From Tissierellia bacterium (GTDB lineage Bacteria > Bacillota > Clostridia > Tissierellales > Tepidimicrobiaceae): a stretch of 19,612 bases of DNA. Both the position numbers and the translations under genes were made by a program. Below are positions 7,322 through 14,059 of the stretch, piece after piece. Every line of letters begins with the position of its first letter. Position 1 is the stretch's first letter. The notes below the pieces were generated by a model. That model was given only the letters and a program-made list of their open reading frames with translations, made no database searches and had not been told where the DNA came from. The stretch is taken from contig JAAZMG010000186.1 of assembly GCA_012798935.1 (NCBI GenBank), positions 1 to 19,612 on the forward strand, in the 5' to 3' direction.

Positions 7322-7345
7322 AAAAAGTAACTATAGTTACTTTTT
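7322..7345. promoter_or_regulatory. Perfect 24-bp palindrome, probable Crp/Fnr operator
   Basis: The palindrome has AAAAAGTAAC half-sites around a TATA centre (7332-7335). It lies between the divergent permease operon and the Crp/Fnr gene. A TATAAT at 7316-7321 for the plus-strand gene touches its left end, so binding would cover the start of that transcript, while on the minus strand it overlaps the -35 region of a TATACT at 7299-7304. Autorepression plus control of the permease is inferred from this geometry. Confidence 0.7.
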
Positions 7346-7355
7346 GGAGGTATTT

Positions 7356-8033
7356 ATGAATATTAACAGATATAAAAACTTAATTAGCCATACCTATTTG
7401 TTTAATTCTTTCTCTCCTAATGAAATTTCCTCTTTATTCAAAGCTGAATATTATAAAATTGAAAATTACCCAAAAAACTCGGTTATATATCTACAAAATC
7501 AAATATGTAATACAATTGACATTCTATTAGATGGGAAAATTTCTATACAGAAAATAGATGAAAATGGTGATATACTAACAATTGCTACTTTTGATTCTGG
7601 AGATATTATAGGAGGTAGTTTGGCTTTTTCAAATAATAATGAGTATCCTATGACTGTAATAGCTACATCAAAATCTACTCTCCTACATATTAAAAAGGAT
7701 TTGATACTAGATTTATGCCAAAATAATAGAAACTTTCTAACTAAGTTTCTAGAAACTCTATCAGGAAAAGCCTTAATCCTTACGGATAAAATAAGATTCA
7801 TATCCATGAAAAGTATTAGAGATAAGATAATTGAATTTTTAACCTATGAGTATCACATCCAAGGTAGTACTACTATTAAATTAAATATTTCAAAAAAGGA
7901 ATTAGCAGAAAGATTTGGAGTACAAAGACCTTCTCTTTTTAGAGAATTAAGAAAAATGAAAGAAGAAAATCTTATAGATTATGACAGTAAGCATATAATA
8001 ATCCTAGATAAAAGCATATTCAAAAAACCATAA
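7356..8033 (+). CDS. Crp/Fnr-family transcriptional regulator
   Basis: This 225-residue protein has an N-terminal cyclic-nucleotide-binding-like barrel (about 15-125, with DGKISIQKIDENGDILTIATFDSGDIIGG) and a C-terminal winged helix (about 145-215). The recognition helix reads SKKELAERFGVQRPSLFREL, unlike the E..SR type of FNR, so it should read a different site. The few cysteines (NQICNT, DLCQNN) are not in an Fe-S pattern, so the signal is unknown. ATG 7356 follows GGAGG by five bases; an in-frame TTG at 7344 lies upstream of that site and is rejected. It is divergent from the split permease and probably controls it through the palindrome at 7322-7345. Confidence 0.88.
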   Translation: MNINRYKNLISHTYLFNSFSPNEISSLFKAEYYKIENYPKNSVIYLQNQICNTIDILLDGKISIQKIDENGDILTIATFDSGDIIGGSLAFSNNNEYPMTVIATSKSTLLHIKKDLILDLCQNNRNFLTKFLETLSGKALILTDKIRFISMKSIRDKIIEFLTYEYHIQGSTTIKLNISKKELAERFGVQRPSLFRELRKMKEENLIDYDSKHIIILDKSIFKKP

Positions 8034-8092
8034 ATCCCTAATTGTTAAATACTTTTATTATTTATAGTACATTTAAATGTATAAATGAAATT

Positions 8093-8133
8093 AAATGCTC
8101 TTTTCTGATAAAGAAAATCAGAAAAGAGCATTT
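8093..8133 (+). terminator. Strong terminator after the Crp/Fnr gene, possibly bidirectional
   Basis: A perfect 17-bp stem (8093-8109 with 8117-8133, loop AAAGAAA) ends in TTTTTT on the plus strand. It also lies downstream of the converging EamA gene. Confidence 0.9.
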
Positions 8134-8166
8134 TTTATGGCCAAATTAAAAATAGTATAAACTATT

Positions 8167-9090
8167 TTAATAGTCAGCATCCTTTTTTACCAATTCTAAA
8201 ATATTCTCAGGTTTAATCTGGGTGATAATTACAGCTATAAACATTAAAATACAACCAATTAATTCCCTAATACTCATCAATTCATCTAAAAAGATAGCTC
8301 CACTAATTACAGCAAATACGGACTCCATACTTAATATGATTGCAGCAGCCGTTGGATTGGTATACTTTTGGCCTATTATCTGCAATGTATATGCTACTCC
8401 TACTACCATTATTGCTGTATACAATATGGGACCTAAACAATCAATTATAGAGCTAATATCTGGGGTTTCAAATATAAATGCTGATATTACTGAAAGAATA
8501 CCCGCGGTTACAAATTGTACAAATGATAACTTAAGGCCTTCTGTTTTATCAGCATAAACATCTACTATTACAATCTGCAAAGCCCAAAAAATGGTGCCCA
8601 TTAATACAATAGCATCCCCTTTTTGCATAGAAAAGCCTTCCTGTATACAAAGAAAATAAAGTCCTATTATCGCTAATGCTACACCTATCCAAGTAATAAA
8701 GTCTATTTTCTTATGCATAAATATACCAAATAAAGGAACGATTACAACATAAAGAGCGGTTATAAAGCCTGCTTTTCCCGCTGTGGTATATACAAGCCCC
8801 CACTGTTGGAGTGAAGCTCCTAGAAATACGGCAACACCACAAAGAACTCCACCTCTTAATAAATCCTTATTGCTAAATTTATGTTCTTCTATCTCTACAT
8901 CTTTTTTCTTTTTATTTAATCTATCAAATATCAATATTATAGGAATCAATGCTCCGGCGCCAAGGAGAAACCTTGATGCTCCAAAAGTAAAAGGTTCAAT
9001 ATAGTTCATCCCCAGTTTCTGAGATATAAAAGAGGTACCCCATATAATTGCCGTTAATAGAAGAATTAAATTTCCCTTAACATTTCTCAT
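8167..9090 (-). CDS. EamA/DMT-family transporter
   Basis: This 307-residue integral membrane protein has about ten helices in two repeated EamA domains (about 5-158 and 163-297). Family marks include LLTAIIWGTSFISQKLG at the start, FGASRFLLGAGAL, the helix AGKAGFITALYVVIVPLFG, and TNPTAAAIILSMESVFAVISGAIFLDE in the second half. These proteins export or take up small metabolites such as amino acids or nucleotides; the substrate is not readable here. ATG 9090 follows AGGGGGG. It lies downstream of homoserine dehydrogenase on the same strand with a 96-base gap and no clear terminator, so read-through from the amino-acid operon is possible. A TATAAT at 9121-9126 suggests it may also have its own promoter. 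Confidence 0.92.
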   Translation of the reverse strand: MRNVKGNLILLLTAIIWGTSFISQKLGMNYIEPFTFGASRFLLGAGALIPIILIFDRLNKKKKDVEIEEHKFSNKDLLRGGVLCGVAVFLGASLQQWGLVYTTAGKAGFITALYVVIVPLFGIFMHKKIDFITWIGVALAIIGLYFLCIQEGFSMQKGDAIVLMGTIFWALQIVIVDVYADKTEGLKLSFVQFVTAGILSVISAFIFETPDISSIIDCLGPILYTAIMVVGVAYTLQIIGQKYTNPTAAAIILSMESVFAVISGAIFLDELMSIRELIGCILMFIAVIITQIKPENILELVKKDADY

Positions 9091-9186
9091 GTGACCCCCC
9101 CTGAATTTAGTATTTACTTAATTATATCACCTTTTCCATTTGTTTAGTAATATTACTTTTAAATTTCTCCAGATATCCTTTATCCC

Positions 9187-10473
9187 TTACTCATCTACTC
9201 CATTTTCTACCCTAATTAAATTAGCAATTTCTACTACCTGTTCTATAGATAGTATATTATCTATGGCATTCTTAACATTTCCTTCTTTACTTTTATGGGT
9301 AATAAATACTAAGGATACTGTAGGAGTTTTTCTTCCCTTTTGAATTACAGAAGATAAGCTAACTTGGCTCTTTCCAAATTCCGATGCAATTTTTCCTAGC
9401 ACTCCTGGCTTGTCTTTTACTACTATTCTAATGTAATACTTGCAAGTAGTTTCTTCCATAGACTTTACTATTTTTTTCTTTCTACTATTGGAAGGATAAA
9501 AAATATTACCTCTATTTTTAATAATATCTATAATATCCCCTACTACCGCACTACCAGTAGGCATATCTCCCGCTCCTTTACCATAAAACATCAAATCTCC
9601 TACTGCATTACCCTTTAAGAAAACCGCATTAAATGCATCTCCTACTGAGGCTAAAGGATGGTCTAAAGGTATAAAAGTTGGGTGAACTCTCATCTCTATT
9701 TCTCCATCTTGTTCTTTACCTATAGCTAAAAGCTTTATAGCATAACCTAGCTCTTTTGCATATTCAATATCAACAGGTGTAATCTTAGTTATCCCTTCCC
9801 TATATATGCTAGATAGGTCTATATTTATTCCAAAGGATAGGAAACCTAAAATGGCTAACTTGTGAGCTGCATCATAGGCTTCTACATCTGCAGTTGGATC
9901 TAATTCTGCATAACCTTTATCTTGAGCTTCCTTTAAAACATTATGAAAATCAACCTTGTCCTTAGTCATTTTAGTTAAAATATAATTTGTAGTCCCATTT
10001 ACTATTCCCATAACTTCTTCTATCTTATTCCCTGATAAACTTTCCTTTATAGTAGACAGTATAGGAATCCCACCTGCTACACTAGCTTCATATAAAAACA
10101 TTACTTTGTTTGATTCTGCTCTTTCAAAAAGCTCCTTGCCATGGCTAGCTATTAAAGCTTTATTGGCAGATACCACATGTTTTTTCTTATCCATAGATTT
10201 TAATATGTAATCCTTAGCAGGCTCTATACCTCCCATAACCTCAACAACAATTTTTATTTCATCATCATTCAACACTTCATTAAAATCATCTGTATATAAA
10301 CTTGCCGGTGCATCTATATTCCTTTTTTTGTCTAAATCTTTTACTAGTATTTTAGCTATTTCCATTTCATAGCCACAATTTCTAAATATTTCGTCTTTGT
10401 TATTTTTTAATATATTCCATACCCCAGAACCTACAGTTCCCATTCCAAGTAATCCAATCTTAATCTTTTCCAT
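9187..10473 (-). CDS. hom: Homoserine dehydrogenase
   Basis: This 428-residue enzyme reduces aspartate semialdehyde to homoserine with NAD(P)H, the branch point to threonine and methionine. A Rossmann motif GLLGMGTVGSG is at 8-18. The catalytic region has SANKALIASHG (Lys105), NGTTNYIL (159-166) and the family signature AQDKGYAELDPTADVEAYDAAHK ending at Lys205. A C-terminal ACT domain (about 352-428, YIRIVVKDKPGVLGKIA) fits feedback control, as in other Gram-positive Hom proteins of this length. GGAGGG lies just before ATG 10473. The upstream pheB stop is only 30 bases away, so the two form an operon. No aspartokinase or thrB/C is seen here. Confidence 0.96.
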   Translation of the reverse strand: MEKIKIGLLGMGTVGSGVWNILKNNKDEIFRNCGYEMEIAKILVKDLDKKRNIDAPASLYTDDFNEVLNDDEIKIVVEVMGGIEPAKDYILKSMDKKKHVVSANKALIASHGKELFERAESNKVMFLYEASVAGGIPILSTIKESLSGNKIEEVMGIVNGTTNYILTKMTKDKVDFHNVLKEAQDKGYAELDPTADVEAYDAAHKLAILGFLSFGINIDLSSIYREGITKITPVDIEYAKELGYAIKLLAIGKEQDGEIEMRVHPTFIPLDHPLASVGDAFNAVFLKGNAVGDLMFYGKGAGDMPTGSAVVGDIIDIIKNRGNIFYPSNSRKKKIVKSMEETTCKYYIRIVVKDKPGVLGKIASEFGKSQVSLSSVIQKGRKTPTVSLVFITHKSKEGNVKNAIDNILSIEQVVEIANLIRVENGVDE

Positions 10474-10503
10474 TGGTATCCCTCCATTGTTCTATATAAT
10501 ATT

Positions 10504-10953
10504 TTATTCCCTAGCTAAAAGGCTCACATCATTTACTCCCTCTATTTTCCTAAGCCTTGATAAAAGTCCATCAATGTTAATTGTCATACCTTCAATTTCA
10601 ATAGCCATAGTAACATTAGCTACTCCATGAATTGGTATACTTTGATTTATAGTAAGAATGCTAGCCTTTGATTTTGCAATCTCATCTAATACTTGGGCCA
10701 GCACTCCTTTATCATGGCTTAAAAGTAGATGAATAGTAATAATCTTTCCCTGATCTATTTCATATAGTGGGAAAATATAATCCTTATATTTATAATAAGC
10801 ACTTCTACTCATACCTACCTTTTCTACAGCTTCATAAATTGTATTTGCCTCTCCTTTTTTAAGCAATTCCTTTGCTTCAATAGTCTTTAATAAAACCATT
10901 GGTAATACCTTTTCATCTACAATATAACGAGTATTACCCTCATCATCAGTCAT
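10504..10953 (-). CDS. pheB: ACT domain-containing protein PheB (UPF0735)
   Basis: This 149-residue protein has an N-terminal helix-turn-helix-like segment (TIYEAVEKVGMSRSAYYKYKD) and a C-terminal ACT domain (about 60-149, with HDKGVLAQVLDEIAKSKASILTINQ). Proteins of this type and length are encoded next to hom or pheA in many Firmicutes and are thought to sense an amino acid, though the biochemical role is unsettled. An in-frame ATG at 10980 has no ribosome binding site, whereas ATG 10953 follows AAAGAGGTG at good spacing and gives the usual family length, so it is preferred. It is the first gene of a pheB-hom operon with a promoter at 11007-11035. Confidence 0.88.
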   Translation of the reverse strand: MTDDEGNTRYIVDEKVLPMVLLKTIEAKELLKKGEANTIYEAVEKVGMSRSAYYKYKDYIFPLYEIDQGKIITIHLLLSHDKGVLAQVLDEIAKSKASILTINQSIPIHGVANVTMAIEIEGMTINIDGLLSRLRKIEGVNDVSLLARE

Positions 10954-10982
10954 ATTTTTCACCTCTTTGTTCATGCCCATTA

Positions 10983-11003
10983 CACATTTGTATAATCAAT
11001 GTG
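10983..11003 (-). repeat. Inverted repeat at the inferred pheB-hom start site
   Basis: CACATT and AATGTG arms (10998-11003 and 10983-10988) flank nine bases. The repeat begins at the inferred transcription start (about 11000), where an operator or 5' hairpin could act. No known factor recognised. Confidence 0.4.
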
Positions 11004-11006
11004 AAC

Positions 11007-11035
11007 ATATTATCATAAATATTTTATTATTGCAA
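11007..11035 (-). promoter_or_regulatory. Promoter of the pheB-hom operon
   Basis: On the minus strand TTGCAA (11030-11035) is followed after 17 bases by TAATAT (11007-11012), with TGA just upstream as an extended -10. Confidence 0.55.
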
Positions 11036-11057
11036 TAGGATTTTTAAATAAATTAAA

Positions 11058-11089
11058 AAGTGAGCCAAGAATTGTTCCCTAGCTCACTT
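11058..11089 (-). terminator. Rho-independent terminator after the FNR-like regulator
   Basis: The 8-bp stem AAGTGAGC/GCTCACTT with a 16-base loop is followed by TTTTTAATTT on the minus strand. It separates the metal operon from pheB-hom. Confidence 0.8.
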
Positions 11090-11112
11090 CAAATCTTTTT
11101 ATTATATTTTAC

Positions 11113-11796
11113 TTACAAAATCTTTACCAAACTCTCTTCATCTAATACTATAATTCTTCTATGTCCTATTAATTTTATCCAGCCCATGTCTTGAAAATAA
11201 GATAACTTTCTACTCAATGTTTCCTGACTCATACCTATATGAGAAGCTAAATTTCCTTTACTCATCCTAAGAACTACCTCTCCCTTATCATTAGCTAAAT
11301 CTAATATGGTCTTAGCTATCCTTGTTTCCACATCATGGATTCCTAAGCTTTCAATTAAATTTTCTGCTTTTCCCAATCTAGTACTTAACTCTTCCAACAC
11401 CTTTAGGGCTATGGTAGGATATTTTACCATTAGCCCTTTTAGCCTTTCTCCGTCTATTACACATACAGTGGTGTTTTCCAGGGCCTCCCCATTATCCGTT
11501 AATGGTGTGGGAACAAACAAGGACAATTCCCCCATAAAATCCCCCGGCCCTAGTATTCTAATTACTTGTTCTTTTCCCAGATCAGAAAATCTGGTTATTT
11601 TGACCTTCCCTTTGTGTATTACAAATAATCTTTCTCCCTTGTCTCCTGCTGTGTATATCATTTCACCCTTTTCGTATTCTCTACTATTTGTAATCATAGC
11701 AACTTCCATCATTTCATCATAAGTTAAAGCATTAAATATGGGAACCATTTCTATACAAGTTCTATCCTTTTTACCTTTTTGGCAACCACAATCCAT
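11113..11796 (-). CDS. FNR-like Crp/Fnr regulator with Fe-S cysteine pattern
   Basis: This 227-residue protein has exactly four cysteines: 3, 5 and 14 near the N-terminus and 112 in TTVCVIDGE. Three N-terminal plus one internal cysteine mirrors the 4Fe-4S ligand layout of FNR, so oxygen or redox (possibly metal) sensing is likely. A cyclic-nucleotide-binding-like barrel (about 18-130) with GPGDFMGELSLF is followed by a winged helix. The recognition helix SQETLSRKL has the E..SR triad that in FNR reads TTGAT half-sites. It begins 15 bases after the broken P-type ATPase gene, with AGGAGGT before ATG 11796, so it is the third gene of the metal operon. An FNR-type box in front of that operon (13998-14011) suggests it regulates itself. 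The regulator itself is intact. Confidence 0.9.
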   Translation of the reverse strand: MDCGCQKGKKDRTCIEMVPIFNALTYDEMMEVAMITNSREYEKGEMIYTAGDKGERLFVIHKGKVKITRFSDLGKEQVIRILGPGDFMGELSLFVPTPLTDNGEALENTTVCVIDGERLKGLMVKYPTIALKVLEELSTRLGKAENLIESLGIHDVETRIAKTILDLANDKGEVVLRMSKGNLASHIGMSQETLSRKLSYFQDMGWIKLIGHRRIIVLDEESLVKIL

Positions 11797-11811
11797 AAAC
11801 AGACCTCCTAT

Positions 11812-13678
11812 TTACAGGTCGACTTTTTGTTTGCTTGGCCCTTTGTCTCCATATCCTAAAAGTCTTACTGCATTTACAATTACTAATAGTACACTTAGTT
11901 CATGGATAAGCATTCCTGATGATAAAAATACTACTTTTCCTAATACTCCTGCTATAAGTGCACCTGCTACTATTATAGCAAAATATATGTTTTATTTCAT
12001 GTTTTTTACTGTAGCACGGCTCAAGCCAATAGCATAGGATAGTTTCTTTATTTCATCAGACATAAGCACTACATCTGCAGTCTCCATAGCTACATCAGTA
12101 CCAGCTCCACCTATGGCAATTCCTAAATCTGCTGAAACTAAAGCCGGTGCATCATTTGCTCCGTCTCCCTACCATAGCTGTAGGTCCAAATTCCTGTTGT
12201 AAGCTATCTAGGACTTTTACCTTGCCTTCTGGAAGAAGCTCTGAATAGTATTCATCTAAACCTAATTCTTTTGATATTGCTGCTACCCTTTTATTATCTC
12301 CTGTTAACATAATTACCTTTTTTATACCTTGATGTTTTAAATTTTTTATAAGTTCTTTGGCATCTTCTCTTACGGTATCAGCTATAGATATAGCTCCTAG
12401 CATCTTTTCTAGATTTGAAATTATAACCACCGTTTGACCATGTTCCTCTTCACTCTTTACATAATTATCTTCTTCAGTTACAATTACTCCATTTTCCAGC
12501 ATTAACTTTCTATTTCCTATTAAATAAACCTCTCCTCCAACTTTTACCTTTAACCCTTGCCCTGTAATTATTTCTGACTCTTCCAGCTTCTCATCTAACG
12601 AACCAAACTTTTCTTCCGCTGCAACTATAATTGCTCTGGCTAATGGATGTTCAGAGTAAGTTTCTCCTATGGCAGCTATTTTAAGCAATTCATCTTCTCC
12701 TATTTCGAAAGATCTTATATTGGTTACTTTAAGTTTCCCTTCAGTTAAAGTAACCGTCTTATCAAAAGCTAATACTTTAATTTTACCTACTTCTTCCATT
12801 ATCTCTCCACCCTTTATAAGAACTCCATATTTAGCTCCATTACCAATGCCAGCTACTATGGAAACCGGGGTAGATATTACTAAAGCCCCTGGACAAGCTA
12901 TTACTAGTAATGTAAGGGATAGAACTAAATCCTTTGTGAAAAAATACAACAATGCTGCAAGTATTATGATAGAAGGAGTATAGTATCTTGAGAATGTTTC
13001 AAGAAATTTTGGAGTTTTGGCTTTCTTATCTTGAGCTTCTTCAACCATTTGTAATATCCTAGCAAAGGTAGTATCTTCTCCAACTCTGTCTGCTCTTATT
13101 TTAAGATATCCTGATTCAATTATTGTCCCAGAAAATACAGTATCTTCTTCTGCTTTATTTACTGGAATAGATTCTCCTGTTATGGCGGCTTAGTTTACAT
13201 AAGAATTTCCTTATATTACAGTTCCATCTACGGATATTTTTTCTCCTGGTTTAACTATAACTATATCTCCCTTAACTACTTCCTCTAGAGAAACTTGGAC
13301 TTCTACTCCATCCCTTATAACTCTTGATACATCTGATGCTAGATCTAGTAGGGATTTTATTGATGATCTAGTCTTCTCCAAGGTTTTAGATTCTAAATAA
13401 TCTCCTAGCATAAAAAGAAAAGTAACTGCTGCAGCTTCCCAATATTCTCCTAAAAACATTGCTCCAACAACAGCCAAAGATACTAATGCATCTATACCTA
13501 CAATTTTATACCTTAATGCACTAAGGGCATTTTTCATAATAGGTAATCCCGATATAACAGCTGCACCAATCATAAATATATTTGCTATCATTGGATCTAC
13601 AGTTGTACGTTTTAAAATAAAAGAGATTACAATTAATATTCCAGATAATGTTACTCTTTGCCCTTTGCTTATCTTCAC
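11812..13678 (-). pseudogene. Heavy-metal P-type ATPase, disrupted by three stops and a frameshift
   Basis: Read through its lesions, this encodes a complete P1B-type metal-transporting ATPase of about 622 residues without its own HMA domain. It has N-terminal helices, a TGES loop, CPG in the metal-binding helix where most relatives have CPC, a SEHP motif, TGDN and VGDGANDAPAL. Lesions: TAA at 13211-13213 and TAA at 13190-13192 just before AAITGES; one extra G in the GGG run at 12167-12169, inside the VGDGAND motif; TAA at 11992-11994 in NMK(stop)NIYFAI. The first three stop-affected sites are ones where relatives tend to have Gln or Glu. The phosphorylation motif reads DKTVTLT instead of DKTGTLT. 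The GTG start at 13678 follows GAGGGGGGAG. Pieces 13211-13678 (155 residues) and 12152-13048 (298 residues) remain open. Metal specificity cannot be assigned. Sequencing error is less likely because neighbouring genes are clean. Confidence 0.87.
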
Positions 13679-13704
13679 TATACTCCCCCCCTCTTATAAA
13701 TTTA

Positions 13705-13920
13705 CTATTTTTCTTTTAATACTTCATATCCTAATCTTTCAATAATTAATTTAATATCTTCAGATTCTACTACTGATTCATCAAAAGTAACCTTCACTTT
13801 ACTTGAATTAAATAACACATCATACTTTTCTACACCTTTAGTCTTTTTTAATGCACCTTGGATTTTCATAGTACAAGATGGACATGTTAATGTGCTTAAT
13901 TGATAGGTTTTAGTTGTCAT
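13705..13920 (-). CDS. Small heavy-metal-associated (HMA) domain protein
   Basis: This 71-residue protein is a single ferredoxin-like HMA domain with the metal-binding motif TCPSC (Cys13, Cys16), then MKIQGALKKTKGVEKYDVLFNSSKVKVTFDES, typical of CopZ-like chaperones and the detached N-terminal domains of metal ATPases. It would pass a soft metal such as copper, cadmium or zinc to the ATPase encoded 26 bases downstream, which lacks its own HMA domain. That ATPase is now broken, so this protein may be an orphan or may serve another pump. AAGGAG precedes ATG 13920. It is first in a three-gene operon with an FNR-type box upstream. Confidence 0.9.
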   Translation of the reverse strand: MTTKTYQLSTLTCPSCTMKIQGALKKTKGVEKYDVLFNSSKVKVTFDESVVESEDIKLIIERLGYEVLKEK

Positions 13921-13969
13921 AATAAATTCTCCTTCGAATTTTATTTTATAATTTTTATTCTGTGTCTTT

Positions 13970-14011
13970 ATTATATGGAATATTAATAAGCATTACTTTG
14001 ACCTAAATCAA
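13970..14011 (-). promoter_or_regulatory. FNR-box promoter of the metal operon
   Basis: On the minus strand TTGATTTAGGTCAA (13998-14011) matches the FNR consensus TTGAT-N4-ATCAA at 9 of 10 positions. A TATAAT lies at 13970-13975. If transcription starts seven bases past it, near 13963, the box is centred at -41.5, the classic position for activation by FNR-type proteins. There is no separate -35. Confidence 0.75.
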
Positions 14012-14035
14012 ATTTTTGAAATAATTTTAAAAAAT

Positions 14036-14059
14036 AAAAGTGGAGATTTCTCCACTTTT
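14036..14059 (-). terminator. Rho-independent terminator of the DEAD-box helicase gene
   Basis: The stem AAAAGTGGAG/CTCCACTTTT with a 4-base loop is followed by ATTTTTT on the minus strand and overlaps the TAA stop codon by two bases. Confidence 0.9.

Noticed and set aside
11058..11089. Possible T-box or amino-acid riboswitch before pheB-hom
   Set aside because: AGGGAAC in the loop is not the T-box motif, no specifier stem is seen, and the hairpin lies upstream of the pheB promoter where it ends the previous operon.
11738..12037. 99-codon plus-strand frame opposite the end of the ATPase
   Set aside because: It is antisense to the ATPase and regulator coding sequence and resembles no protein.
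11992..13213. TAA reassigned to glutamine, or programmed readthrough, in the ATPase
   Set aside because: TAA is used as the normal stop by many genes in this window, and no other gene has internal TAA. A frameshift and an active-site change in the same gene point to decay.
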